Source: Thermomonas sp. (lineage in GTDB: Bacteria > Pseudomonadota > Gammaproteobacteria > Xanthomonadales > Xanthomonadaceae). Taken from it: 64,000 bases of DNA. The notes beneath the pieces are model-generated. The model made no database searches. It saw nothing but the letters and a program-made list of their open reading frames with translations, and had not been told where the DNA came from. The position numbers and the translations under genes are program-made. Positions within the stretch are counted from its first letter, which is position 1, and the number at the start of each line of letters is the position of its first letter. Shown piece by piece: positions 22,625 through 32,046 of this stretch. The stretch spans positions 1 through 64,000 of the forward strand of contig JADKKV010000005.1 in assembly GCA_016720345.1 (NCBI GenBank). Reading direction: 5' to 3'.

Positions 22625-25552
22625 ATGTCGACCCTCCGCTCGCTCGAGCACCACGACGCCTTCATCGAACGCCACATCGGCCCGAACGATGGCGAGATCG
22701 CCGCCATGCTGCAGGTGGTCGGCCACGACTCGCTGGAGGCGCTGACCGACGCCATCGTGCCGGCCTCGATCAAGTCGGCGGCCCCGCTGGCGCTGCCGGA
22801 TGCGGTCGGCGAAGTCGAGGCGCTGGCGCGGATCCGCGCGATCGCGGCGAAGAACCAGGTGTTCCGCAGCTTCATCGGCCAGGGCTATTACGGCACCCAC
22901 GTGCCGAACGTGATCCTGCGCAACATCCTCGAGAACCCGGCCTGGTACACCGCCTACACGCCGTACCAGGCGGAGATCTCGCAAGGCCGGATGGAAGCGC
23001 TGATCAACTTCCAGACGATGTGCGCCGACCTCACCGGGATGGACATCGCCAATGCATCGCTGCTGGACGAAGCCACCGCCGCCGCCGAGGCGATGACCCT
23101 GGCCCGGCGCTCGGCGAAGTCGAAGTCCGGCACCTTCCTGGTCGCCGGCGACACCCATCCGCAGACCCTGGCGCTGCTGCAGACGCGCGCCGAACCGCTT
23201 GGCATCACGGTCGCGGTCGTCCGTTCCACCGAGGCGTTCCACCAGGCGCTGGCGGCCGGCGATTACTTCGGGGTGCTGGTGCAGTACCCCGCGTCGAGCG
23301 GCTGGATCGCCGACTGGGACCAGGACGCCGGGGTGATCCATTCGCACAACGCGCTGTTCGTGGTCGCCACCGACCTGCTTGCGCTGACCCTGCTGAAGCC
23401 GCCGGGCGAGATGGGCGCGGACATCGTGATCGGCAATACCCAGCGCTTCGGCGTGCCGTTCGGCTTCGGCGGCCCGCACGCCGCCTTCATGGCCTGCCGC
23501 GATGCCTACAAGCGCTCGATGCCGGGCCGCCTGATCGGGGTGTCGATCGACGCCGAAGGCAAGCCGGCCTACCGGCTGACCCTGCAGACCCGCGAACAGC
23601 ACATCCGCCGCGAGAAGGCGACCTCCAACATCTGCACCGCGCAGGTGCTGCTGGCGGTGATGGCCTCGATGTACGCGGTCTACCACGGCCCCGAAGGCCT
23701 CACCCGGATCGCCTCGCGGGTGGCGCGGATGACCGCGATCCTCGCCGCCGGCCTGCGCCAGCTCGGCCACGAAGCCGTGCACGACACCGCGTTCGACACC
23801 CTGTGCATCGATGCCGGCGACCGCGGCCCGGCGATCCTCGAACGCGCCAGGGCCCATCGCGCCAACCTGCGCGTGCGCGGCAACGGCTCGCTGTGCATCT
23901 CGCTGGATGAAACCACCACCCGCGCCGACCTCGAACTGCTGTGGACCATCTTCGCCGGCGAAGGCGAGGCGCTGCCGTCGATCGACGCGCTGGATGCCAG
24001 CGCGCCGTCGCTGATCCCGCAGGCGCTGCGGCGCACCAGCCGGTACCTGACCCATCCCGTGTTCAACACCCACCACAGCGAACACGAGCTGCTGCGCTAC
24101 ATGCGCTCGCTGGCGGACAAGGACCTGGCGATGGATCGCACCATGATCCCGTTGGGCAGCTGCACCATGAAGCTCAACGCCACCGCGGAGATGATCCCGG
24201 TCACCTGGCCCGAGTTCGGCGACATCCATCCGCTGGCCCCGGCCGACCAGGCGGCGGGCTACCAGGACCTGATCGCCGGCCTGGAGGCGATGCTGGTGGA
24301 ATGCACCGGCTACGACGCGGTCAGCCTGCAGCCGAACTCCGGCGCGCAGGGCGAGTACGCCGGCCTGCTGGCGATCCGCGCGTATCACGCGTCGCGCGGG
24401 GACACCAGGCGCGACATCTGCCTGATCCCCGAATCCGCGCACGGCACCAACCCGGCCTCCGCGCAGATGTGCGGCATGCAGGTGGTGGTCACCAAGTGCG
24501 ATGCCAACGGCAACGTCGACGTCGAGGACATCCGCCGCAACGCGGAGAAATATTCCGACCGGCTCGCCGCACTGATGATCACCTACCCGTCCACCCACGG
24601 CGTGTTCGAGGAGGACGTGGTCGAGATCTGCGACATCGTCCACCGGCACGGCGGCCAGGTGTACACCGACGGCGCCAACATGAACGCGCTGGTGGGCGTG
24701 GCCAAGCCGGGCAAGTGGGGCTCCGACGTCTCCCACCTGAACCTGCACAAGACCTTCTGCATCCCGCATGGCGGCGGCGGCCCGGGCGTTGGTCCGTGCG
24801 CGGTCAAGGCGCACCTGGCGCCGTTCCTGCCGAAGGCCTTCGGCGAGGGCGGCCTGCGCACCGGCGGCACCGGCAACGGCCCGCAGGTCAGCGCGGCCAG
24901 CTTCGGCAGCGCCAGCATCCTGCCGATCAGCTGGATGTACATCGCGATGATGGGCGCGAACGGCCTGCGCAAGGCGACCCAGGTCGCCCTGCTCAGCGCC
25001 AACTACATCGCGAAGCGGCTGGCCCCGCACTACGGGACCCTGTACACCGGCCGCAACGGGCTGGTCGCGCACGAATGCATCCTCGACCTGCGCCCGCTCA
25101 AGGACGCCACCGGCATCAGCGCGGAGGACGTGGCCAAGCGCCTGGTCGACTTCGGCTTCCATGCACCGACCCTGAGCTTCCCGGTCGCCGGCACCCTGAT
25201 GGTGGAGCCGACCGAATCCGAATCCCTGCACGAACTCGACCGTTTCATCGACGCGATGATCCAGATCCGCGAGGAAATCCGGATGGTCGAACGCGGCGAG
25301 CTGGACCGCGAGGACAACCCGCTCAAGCACGCCCCGCACACCGCCACCCAGGCCGCCGCGGCGGAATGGAACCACGGCTACAGCCGCGAGCTGGCGGTGT
25401 TCCCGCTGGCCAGCCTGAAGCAGCAGAAGTACTGGCCGCCGGTGGCGCGGGTGGACAACGTCTACGGCGACAAGAACGTGTTCTGCGCGTGCGTGCCGAT
25501 CGGCGATTTCAAGGGCGAGCCGGAAGCCTTCAGCGAGCCGATGGCGGTCTGA
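22625..25552 (+). CDS. gcvP: Glycine dehydrogenase (decarboxylating), P protein
   Basis: The 975-residue, single-chain P protein ([20 protein letters not shown]...) contains both GDC-P halves. The pyridoxal-phosphate lysine is in [18 protein letters not shown] and the glycine-rich [14 protein letters not shown] loop follows. It decarboxylates glycine and loads the aminomethyl group onto the H protein. ATG 22625 matches the family N-terminus. gcvT and gcvH are not adjacent, as is common in xanthomonads. Expression is controlled by the tandem glycine riboswitch in its leader. Confidence 0.97.
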   Translation: MSTLRSLEHHDAFIERHIGPNDGEIAAMLQVVGHDSLEALTDAIVPASIKSAAPLALPDAVGEVEALARIRAIAAKNQVFRSFIGQGYYGTHVPNVILRNILENPAWYTAYTPYQAEISQGRMEALINFQTMCADLTGMDIANASLLDEATAAAEAMTLARRSAKSKSGTFLVAGDTHPQTLALLQTRAEPLGITVAVVRSTEAFHQALAAGDYFGVLVQYPASSGWIADWDQDAGVIHSHNALFVVATDLLALTLLKPPGEMGADIVIGNTQRFGVPFGFGGPHAAFMACRDAYKRSMPGRLIGVSIDAEGKPAYRLTLQTREQHIRREKATSNICTAQVLLAVMASMYAVYHGPEGLTRIASRVARMTAILAAGLRQLGHEAVHDTAFDTLCIDAGDRGPAILERARAHRANLRVRGNGSLCISLDETTTRADLELLWTIFAGEGEALPSIDALDASAPSLIPQALRRTSRYLTHPVFNTHHSEHELLRYMRSLADKDLAMDRTMIPLGSCTMKLNATAEMIPVTWPEFGDIHPLAPADQAAGYQDLIAGLEAMLVECTGYDAVSLQPNSGAQGEYAGLLAIRAYHASRGDTRRDICLIPESAHGTNPASAQMCGMQVVVTKCDANGNVDVEDIRRNAEKYSDRLAALMITYPSTHGVFEEDVVEICDIVHRHGGQVYTDGANMNALVGVAKPGKWGSDVSHLNLHKTFCIPHGGGGPGVGPCAVKAHLAPFLPKAFGEGGLRTGGTGNGPQVSAASFGSASILPISWMYIAMMGANGLRKATQVALLSANYIAKRLAPHYGTLYTGRNGLVAHECILDLRPLKDATGISAEDVAKRLVDFGFHAPTLSFPVAGTLMVEPTESESLHELDRFIDAMIQIREEIRMVERGELDREDNPLKHAPHTATQAAAAEWNHGYSRELAVFPLASLKQQKYWPPVARVDNVYGDKNVFCACVPIGDFKGEPEAFSEPMAV

Positions 25553-25565
25553 GCGGGGCAGCAGA

Positions 25566-25604
25566 CACCGCGTACCGGACACGTTACAGTCCGGTGACGC
25601 GGTG
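25566..25604 (+). promoter_or_regulatory. Long hairpin between gcvP and the TonB receptor
   Basis: CACCGCGT-ACCGGAC pairs with GTCCGGT-G-ACGCGGTG around an 8-base loop, giving a 15-base-pair stem with one bulge. It has no U-tract, so it may be a factor-assisted 3' end of gcvP mRNA or a structured element in the leader of the next gene. The remaining 98 bases before the receptor gene show no other feature. Confidence 0.5.
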
Positions 25605-25702
25605 ACCCTGCAGGACGATCCCGGGGAGGGGCGTCCAAGGCGATAGCAAGCAAGCCTGTAAGGCAGGGCACCGGGCAAGTCCATTTCCCGGGGAGAAGTC
25701 TG

Positions 25703-28600
25703 ATGCCTGTGCGCGCCGTGCCGAATATCCACCGCCTGACCCTTGCCCTGCTCGCCGCGCTCGCCCTGCCTGCGTTCGCGCAGCAGTCCACCGAACAGGT
25801 GGATGCCTCCGGGAAATCGGTCAAGACCCTCGACCGGATGACAGTGACCGGCTCGCGCATCCGCCGCGCCGACATCGAGGAGTCGCTGCCGATCACCTCC
25901 ATCACCAAGGATGAGATCGACAAGCAGGGCATCACCTCGGCCGAGCAGTTGTTGATGTACCTCAACGTCGCCGGCAACAGTTCCGACAACCTGGCCAGCA
26001 ATGCCGGCATCGTCAACGAGGAACAGCGCGGCAACAACGGCGTCTCCGGCGCCAACCTGCGCGGCCAGGGCGCCGACGCGACCCTGGTGCTGCTCAACGG
26101 GCGCCGGGTGGCGACGCACGGACTCAAGGGGCGCGCCGTCGACCTCAATTCGATCCCGTTCGCGGCGATCGAGCGCGTCGAGGTCCTGCGCGACGGCGCC
26201 TCCGCGATCTACGGCACCGACGCCATCGGCGGGGTGATCAACTTCATCACCAAGCGCGATTTCCAGGGTGCGCAGGCTTCGGCCTTCTTCGACTACACCG
26301 AGGCCGGCGGCGGCAACATCCAGCGCGGCACGCTGCTGTTCGGCCACGGCGACCTCGACCGCGATCGCTGGAACGCGTTCGGCTCGGTCAGCGTCAAGCG
26401 CAACACCATCCTGCGCGGCAGCGACCGCGACTTCTCCAATACCTTCCAGCCGGAACGCGGGCTGTCGCCGGACACCCGCGGCACTCCGTTCGCCACGGTG
26501 TTCAGCCTTGGCACCTCGGGAGTCGGGTCCACCAGCATGCTGCGCGGCGGCGTGTTCGAAACCGGCAATCCGACCCGACTGACCGCGGTCAACATCAACA
26601 ACCTGCCCGGGGCGGACGGCTGCGAAGCGGCGGGTCCGGACATGGGGCCATATGCCTACCGCATCTGGAACTCGCCCGGCTCGAAGTACGCCTGCGCCTG
26701 GGACTACCCGGCCGCCGCGGTGATCCAGCAGCCGCAGGACAGCGTCGATTTCATCGGCCGCGCCACCTTCCGCATCGGTGGCACCCATGAGGCCTACGTC
26801 GAGCTGACCGCCTCCGAGGTCGACGTCGCCAAGACGTTCGAGCCGAACCAGATTTCGTCCAGCACGAGCTCCGCCGCCACCGCGCTCGGCCCGTCCACCT
26901 GGTATCCGCTCAACGCAACCACCAAGGCCACCTACGATCGCGTTTACGACGCACTCGCCGGCTACTTCGGCGCGGGCCAGCTCAACTACGGCGCCCCGAT
27001 CGCCTACCGCTGGCGATGCATCGCCTGCGGCCCGCGCGAGATCGAGACCACCACCAAGTCCTACCGCTTCGTCGCCGGGATCGGCGGAATGCTCGGCGAC
27101 TGGAGTTACGACGTCGGCCTGACCCGCGGTTCCAGCAAGTCCGAATCGATCCTCGGCACCGGCTTCCACTTCACCGACGCATTGAAGCAGGTGCTCGGTA
27201 GCGGCCTGATCAATCCGTTCCTGGCGCCGGGCCAGGAGCAGTCGGCGGAGGCGATGGCAGCGCTTGAAGCCGCCTCGGCCACCGGCGTGAAGCTGTACGG
27301 CGGCGAGTCCCTGGTGACCGCGCTCGACGCCTCGATTTCCGGCGACCTGGGCTTCTTCAGCCTGCCGGGAGGCAACATCGCGATGGCCGCCGGCATGGAC
27401 CTTCGCCGCGAGGAATTCCGCTTCGACGGCGACCAGCGCGAGGTCAAGCGCACGGTGTTCAACGCGCCTTTCGACGATGCCAATGCACTCGGAAACGTGA
27501 GCCGCGACATCAAGGCGGTTTACGTCGAATTCCAGATGCCGTTGCTCAAGAACCTCGACCTCAACCTGGCCGGCCGCTACGACGACTACAGCGGGTTCGG
27601 CGGCACCACCAACCCGAAGGTCTCGTTCAAGTACCAGCCGTTCGAGTCGCTGCTGTTCCGCGGCGCCTACAGCACCGGCTTCAAGGTGCCGAGCTTCAAC
27701 CAGCTGTTCAACGGCATCAGCGAAGTGCAGTACACCGGCCTCGACCTGGCCGACCCGGCGACCTGCCCCGGTGGCCGTGCCAACCCGAACGTGGCCGGCT
27801 GCGAGGTGATCCGGCCGACCGAACTGTTCGGCGGCAAGCCGGACCTGCAACCTGAGGAGTCCACGCAAAAGAGCTTCGGCCTGGTCTACTCGCCGATGGG
27901 CCAGTTCAACATCGCGCTGGACTGGTGGGAGATCGAGCGCGAGAACACCATCCGCTCCGCACCCCGCGACACCCTGATCCAGTACTACGACCTGTTCGAG
28001 GCCAACTGGATCCGCGACGCCGGCGGCGAGGTGGTGTCGATCGACCGCCGCTACATCAATTCCGGCGGCAGCCTGATGCGCGGCGTCGAGCTGGACGCGA
28101 ACCTCAATGGCGAACTCGCCGACGGACGCTGGAACGTCAACCTCAATGGCAGCTACATCCACCAGTTCCACACCAAGGCGCTGGAATCGCTGCCGTACAG
28201 CAGCAACCTGGTCGGCAAGTACGTGCGCTACTACAACCTGCCGATCCGCTGGAAGCACACCCTGAGCTTCGGCTACACCCGCGGCGACTGGTCGCATGGG
28301 CTGTACCAGGTCCACCGCGACGGCTACTACGACGAACTGCCGCCGAGCGTCTCGAATGGCACCTACATCCCGGCGCAATGGAAGCCGCGCGTGGACGGCT
28401 ACACGATCTACAACTACAACGTGACCTGGACCGGCATCGAGAAGATGAAGATCGGCTTCGGCATCAAGAACCTGGCCGACAAGGACCCGCCGTTCACCGC
28501 GCACCAGAATGACTTCGCCGCCGGCGCGGCGTGGGAACCGCGCATCGCCGACCCGCGCGGCCGCGCCTACACACTGATGCTGGAATACAGCTTCTGGTGA
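25703..28600 (+). CDS. TonB-dependent outer-membrane receptor
   Basis: The 965-residue protein has a signal peptide (ending PAFAQQ) and a TonB-box-like stretch (LDRMTVTGSRI). The plug domain (about 55-175) has NLRGQGADATLVLLNGRR and VLRDGASAIYGTDAIGGVINFIT. A large beta-barrel ends in the typical aromatic residue (LEYSFW). It imports an unknown large or scarce nutrient using TonB energy. It belongs to the big xanthomonad receptor group. No transporter or sigma/anti-sigma partner is adjacent. Confidence 0.95.
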   Translation: MPVRAVPNIHRLTLALLAALALPAFAQQSTEQVDASGKSVKTLDRMTVTGSRIRRADIEESLPITSITKDEIDKQGITSAEQLLMYLNVAGNSSDNLASNAGIVNEEQRGNNGVSGANLRGQGADATLVLLNGRRVATHGLKGRAVDLNSIPFAAIERVEVLRDGASAIYGTDAIGGVINFITKRDFQGAQASAFFDYTEAGGGNIQRGTLLFGHGDLDRDRWNAFGSVSVKRNTILRGSDRDFSNTFQPERGLSPDTRGTPFATVFSLGTSGVGSTSMLRGGVFETGNPTRLTAVNINNLPGADGCEAAGPDMGPYAYRIWNSPGSKYACAWDYPAAAVIQQPQDSVDFIGRATFRIGGTHEAYVELTASEVDVAKTFEPNQISSSTSSAATALGPSTWYPLNATTKATYDRVYDALAGYFGAGQLNYGAPIAYRWRCIACGPREIETTTKSYRFVAGIGGMLGDWSYDVGLTRGSSKSESILGTGFHFTDALKQVLGSGLINPFLAPGQEQSAEAMAALEAASATGVKLYGGESLVTALDASISGDLGFFSLPGGNIAMAAGMDLRREEFRFDGDQREVKRTVFNAPFDDANALGNVSRDIKAVYVEFQMPLLKNLDLNLAGRYDDYSGFGGTTNPKVSFKYQPFESLLFRGAYSTGFKVPSFNQLFNGISEVQYTGLDLADPATCPGGRANPNVAGCEVIRPTELFGGKPDLQPEESTQKSFGLVYSPMGQFNIALDWWEIERENTIRSAPRDTLIQYYDLFEANWIRDAGGEVVSIDRRYINSGGSLMRGVELDANLNGELADGRWNVNLNGSYIHQFHTKALESLPYSSNLVGKYVRYYNLPIRWKHTLSFGYTRGDWSHGLYQVHRDGYYDELPPSVSNGTYIPAQWKPRVDGYTIYNYNVTWTGIEKMKIGFGIKNLADKDPPFTAHQNDFAAGAAWEPRIADPRGRAYTLMLEYSFW

Positions 28601-28628
28601 GGCGCGCCGCAAGCCAACCCGCAGGCAC

Positions 28629-28653
28629 GAAGGCCCCGCAACGCGGGGCCTTC
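28629..28653 (+). terminator. Intrinsic terminator-like hairpin after the TonB receptor gene
   Basis: GAAGGCCCCGC (28629-28639), an AAC loop, and GCGGGGCCTTC (28643-28653) form a perfect 11-base-pair stem 29 bases after the stop. The 3' side has TTCGCGTT rather than a clean U-run. Confidence 0.75.
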
Positions 28654-28755
28654 GCGTTGCACCCGGACGCGGCACCACGTGGCCCGGGATCGACCGCCGC
28701 TTTACCGCGACCCGCCGGCGGCCGATGATGGCGGCCCCGTCCATGGATCGATCGC

Positions 28756-29166
28756 ATGCCCGTTGATGTTGCCCTGCTGGAATTGGCCGAACAGGCCGGG
28801 CAGAACGCCTACGCACCGTATTCGCGGCTGCAGGTCGGGGCCGCGGTCCTGACCGAGGCGGGCGGCCGTTACAGCGGCTGCAACGTCGAGAACGCCGCCT
28901 ATCCCAGCGGCGGCTGCGCAGAGCAGCATGCGATCGCCGCGGCGGTGCGCGCGGAAGGCCCGGGCATGCGCCTGGCGGCGGTGGCGATCAGCGCCCGCGA
29001 TGGCCGCGGCGAGTCGATCGCGATCCCGCCGTGCGGCGCCTGCCGACAGCGCATCGCCGAGTTCGGCGAGGTGGTCGAGATCGCGTTCGCCGGCGGCGAC
29101 GGCGATGTCGTGCGCAGCAGCCTTGCCGTGTTGTTGCCGCAGGGCTTCCGCCTGCAGGCAGGTTAG
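28756..29166 (+). CDS. cdd: Cytidine deaminase
   Basis: The 136-residue protein has the zinc-site motifs of homotetrameric cytidine deaminases: GCNVENAAYPSGGCAE (Cys54, catalytic Glu56) and PPCGACRQ (Cys93, Cys96). It converts cytidine and deoxycytidine to uridine and deoxyuridine in pyrimidine salvage. It converges on deoA, the stop codons overlapping by 4 bases, so the two salvage genes share a 3' boundary. Confidence 0.93.
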   Translation: MPVDVALLELAEQAGQNAYAPYSRLQVGAAVLTEAGGRYSGCNVENAAYPSGGCAEQHAIAAAVRAEGPGMRLAAVAISARDGRGESIAIPPCGACRQRIAEFGEVVEIAFAGGDGDVVRSSLAVLLPQGFRLQAG

Positions 29167-30581
29167 CCGGCCGGATCCGCCGGCGCCGGCTCGCTGCCGG
29201 CGGTCACGCGCCCGAGCAGCAGTTCGGGTGCGGCAACCTGCATCCCCGGATCGACCAGCCGGAAGGCCGCGCGCACGCGTTGCTGTGCGGCCGCCAGCGC
29301 CTCCCGGCTGGCGGCGTGGACCAGCGCCAGCGGCTGCCCGGCGGCGACCCCTGCGCCGATTTCGGCGACCTCGGTCAGTCCCACGCGCGGGTCGATGGCA
29401 TCGCCCGGATCGCTGCGGCCGCCGCCCAGCGCCACCACCGCCATGCCCAGCGCACGCGCGTCGATCGCGGCCACCCGGCCCGGCATCGCCGCGAACACCG
29501 GTTCCACCAGCGGTGCCGCGCCAGCCACGCCGCCACCGGCTTCCAGCGCACCGGCGCGCCCGCCCAGGGCATGCACCATCTTCGCGAATCGTTCGAACGC
29601 GCGGCCGCTGTCGCGCGCGGCCAGCAATTGCCGGCGTGCGTCGGCGTCGCTGCCGGCGAGGCCGCCCATGCACAGCATTTCGCTGCCCAGCGCCAGGCAC
29701 AGCGCATGCAGGCGCGGCGGGGTTTCCTCGCCACGCAGGTAGGCGAGCGCCTCCCGCAGCTCCAGCGCGTTGCCGACCGAATCGGTCAGCGGCTGCTGCA
29801 TGTCGGTCAGCAGCGCCATGCACGGCAATCCGGCCGCGCAGGAAACATCCACCAGCGAACGCGCCAGCGCCTGGCTCTGTTCCCGGCTGTCCATGGTGGC
29901 GCCGCTGCCGCACTTCACGTCCAGCACCAGCGATCGGGTGCCGGCCGCCAGCTTCTTGGACAGGATCGAGGCGGTGATCAGCGCGATCGAATCGACCGTG
30001 GCGGTGACGTCGCGGATCGCGTACAGGCGGCGATCGGCCGGGGCCAGGTCGCCGCCGGCGGCGACGATGGCGATCCCGGCCTCGCGCACCACCGCGCGCA
30101 GGGTCGGCAGGTCCACCTGCGAGCGGTAACCGGCGATCGCCTCGAGCTTGTCGAGGGTGCCGCCGGTGTGGCCGAGGCCGCGCCCGGAGAGCATCGGCAG
30201 GTAACCACCGCAGGCCGCCACCATCGGGCCCAGGGTGAGGCTGGCGAGGTCGCCGATGCCGCCGGTCGAATGCTTGTCCAGCAACGGGCCATCGAGTCCG
30301 GCATCGCCCCAGTCCAGGCAGGTGCCACTGTCGCGCATGGCCAGGGTGAGCACCGCGGTGTCGGCCGGCGGCAACCCGCGCAGGCGCACGGCCATCGCGA
30401 ACGCCCCGACCTGGGCGTCGCCGACCCGGCCATCGGCGATCCCCTGCACGAAGCCGCGCAGCGCGCCGGCCGGCAACGGCAGGCCGTCGCGTAGCTGCCG
30501 CAGCAGCTCCTGCGGCAGTTCTGCGGTGGCGTGGGCGGGTTCGGGTGCGCCGCCGGCGGCGATTGCATCGGTGGTCGACAT
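29163..30581 (-). CDS. deoA: Thymidine phosphorylase
   Basis: The 472-residue protein shows the pyrimidine nucleoside phosphorylase signatures: LLDKHSTGGIGDLASLTLGP, SGRGLGHTGGTLDKLEAI and the phosphate-contacting SLVLDVKCGSGATM. It cleaves thymidine to thymine and deoxyribose-1-phosphate. The start MSTTDAIAAGG at 30581 was chosen. The frame stays open much further upstream, but that part is the antisense of the aminotransferase gene. Confidence 0.93.
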   Translation of the reverse strand: MSTTDAIAAGGAPEPAHATAELPQELLRQLRDGLPLPAGALRGFVQGIADGRVGDAQVGAFAMAVRLRGLPPADTAVLTLAMRDSGTCLDWGDAGLDGPLLDKHSTGGIGDLASLTLGPMVAACGGYLPMLSGRGLGHTGGTLDKLEAIAGYRSQVDLPTLRAVVREAGIAIVAAGGDLAPADRRLYAIRDVTATVDSIALITASILSKKLAAGTRSLVLDVKCGSGATMDSREQSQALARSLVDVSCAAGLPCMALLTDMQQPLTDSVGNALELREALAYLRGEETPPRLHALCLALGSEMLCMGGLAGSDADARRQLLAARDSGRAFERFAKMVHALGGRAGALEAGGGVAGAAPLVEPVFAAMPGRVAAIDARALGMAVVALGGGRSDPGDAIDPRVGLTEVAEIGAGVAAGQPLALVHAASREALAAAQQRVRAAFRLVDPGMQVAAPELLLGRVTAGSEPAPADPAG

Positions 30582-30716
30582 CGTTCCCGGAGTGTGACGC
30601 CGGACCGCCGAGGTTGCCAGCATCGCGGCCTGCCAGTGGCGGCGCCCGTCCACGCGCATGGCGGCAGGCGCCCGCATCGTGGACACTTGCACTCCCCCTC
30701 CGCACGGCGCACCCCG

Positions 30717-31910
30717 ATGTTCGAGACCCTGCAAGCGGCCGCGGCCGACCCGATCCTGGGCCTGATGGCGCGGTTCCGGGAAGACCAGCGCGCGCACAAG
30801 GTCGACCTTGGCGTGGGCGTGTACCGCGATCCCTCCGGCCGCACCCCGGTGATGCGCGCGGTGCACGCCGCCGAACGCCTGCGCCTGGAGGAGGAAGACA
30901 GCAAGAGCTACCAGGGCATGCTCGGTGACGTGGCATTCGACGCCGCGATCCAGTCGCTGTGCTTCGGCCCGTCGGAGGCCGGCATCGCCGACCGCCTGGC
31001 CACCGTGCACACGCCCGGCGGCACCGCCGCGCTGCGCACCGCCGCCGACCTGGTGCGCGCCGCGCGCCCGGATGCGCGGGTGTGGCTGGCCGATCCGAGC
31101 TGGGACAACCATGCGCCGATCTTCCGCGCCGCAGGCCTGGAGGTGCGCGACTACCCCTACCTGGACCCGGCGCGCAGCGGCCTGCGCAGCGCGGAACTGC
31201 TGGAGACGCTGGAGACCGTCCCGGCCGGCGATGCGGTGCTGTTCCAGGCCAGTTGCCACAACCCCAGCGGGGTCGACATCGACGCCGCCACCTGGGAGCG
31301 GATCGCCGAGATCGCCGGCCGGCGCGGCTTCCTGCCGATCCTCGACATGGCCTACCAGGGCCTGGGCGACGGCCTGGACGCGGACGCCGCCGGCCTGCGC
31401 CTGCTGGCCGCGCAACTTCCGGAAATGTTGCTGACCTCCTCCTGCTCCAAGAACTTCGGGCTGTACCGCGAGCGCATCGGTGCGGTCAGCGTGCTGGCCG
31501 CGTCCGCCGAACACACCCGGGTGGCGATGTCGGTGCTGTTGCGCGGGATCCGCGCCAACTACTCGATGCCGCCGGCGCACGGCGCGGCCGTGGTGGCGCG
31601 GGTGCTTGCGCGGCCGGACCTGCGCGCGGACTGGGAGCAGGAACTGGCGGGGATGCGGGTCCACGTCGCCGGCATGCGCGACCGCCTTGCGACCACCCTG
31701 GCCGGTCTCGGCTGCCCGCGCGAGGCGCTGCGGCGGCAACGCGGGATGTTCTCGTTCGTCAACCTGCCGGCCGACGGTGCCCGCCGGCTGCGCGAAGAGC
31801 ACGCCATCTACGTGCTGGAATCGGGCCGGATCAACCTCGCCGGGCTGAACGACGACAGCGCCGTGCGCTTCGCCCACGCATTGCAGGCGGTGGGCTTCAC
31901 CGGCGATTGA
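30717..31910 (+). CDS. Aromatic amino acid (class I) aminotransferase
   Basis: The 397-residue protein is an AspC/TyrB-type (subgroup I-alpha) aminotransferase. Motifs include MFETLQAAAADPILGLM, VGVYRD, HNPSGVD and the pyridoxal lysine in SCSKNFGLYRER; the C-terminal arginine is in ESGRINLAGL. It transfers the amino group of phenylalanine, tyrosine or aspartate to 2-oxoglutarate. The gene is followed by an arylpyruvate decarboxylase gene, which favours an aromatic substrate. Exact preference cannot be read from sequence. Confidence 0.9.
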   Translation: MFETLQAAAADPILGLMARFREDQRAHKVDLGVGVYRDPSGRTPVMRAVHAAERLRLEEEDSKSYQGMLGDVAFDAAIQSLCFGPSEAGIADRLATVHTPGGTAALRTAADLVRAARPDARVWLADPSWDNHAPIFRAAGLEVRDYPYLDPARSGLRSAELLETLETVPAGDAVLFQASCHNPSGVDIDAATWERIAEIAGRRGFLPILDMAYQGLGDGLDADAAGLRLLAAQLPEMLLTSSCSKNFGLYRERIGAVSVLAASAEHTRVAMSVLLRGIRANYSMPPAHGAAVVARVLARPDLRADWEQELAGMRVHVAGMRDRLATTLAGLGCPREALRRQRGMFSFVNLPADGARRLREEHAIYVLESGRINLAGLNDDSAVRFAHALQAVGFTGD

Positions 31911-31975
31911 GCGCAACGCCCGTGCCTTCGCCGCAGCGTTGGCGCAGGCATACGCAAGCGCACGGCGCGGGCGTT

Positions 31976-31989
31976 CTGACGCAGGTCAA
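31976..31989 (+). promoter_or_regulatory. FNR/Anr-type binding site upstream of the arylpyruvate decarboxylase gene
   Basis: CTGAC-GCAG-GTCAA fits the FNR/Anr/Dnr consensus (TTGAT-N4-ATCAA) at the invariant TGA/TCA positions. A possible -10 (TCTGAT, 32012-32017) puts the transcription start near 32024. That would make the site centre -41.5, the classic class II activator position. Confidence 0.6.
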
Positions 31990-32046
31990 TGACAGCCGCG
32001 CGCGGTTGCTGTCTGATGCCGCGCTACCCTTCGTCCCCGAGCCGCC

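Noticed and set aside
22028-28816. A 2,262-codon open frame on the minus strand across gcvP and the TonB receptor gene.
   Set aside because: It is the antisense of two strongly supported genes, has the biased composition (Arg, Ala, Gly, His, Val) of GC-rich shadow frames, and shows no domain.
30582-31916. Upstream extension of the deoA frame, which would give a 917-residue protein.
   Set aside because: The extra part is antisense to the aminotransferase gene and has no family resemblance; DeoA proteins start near 30581.
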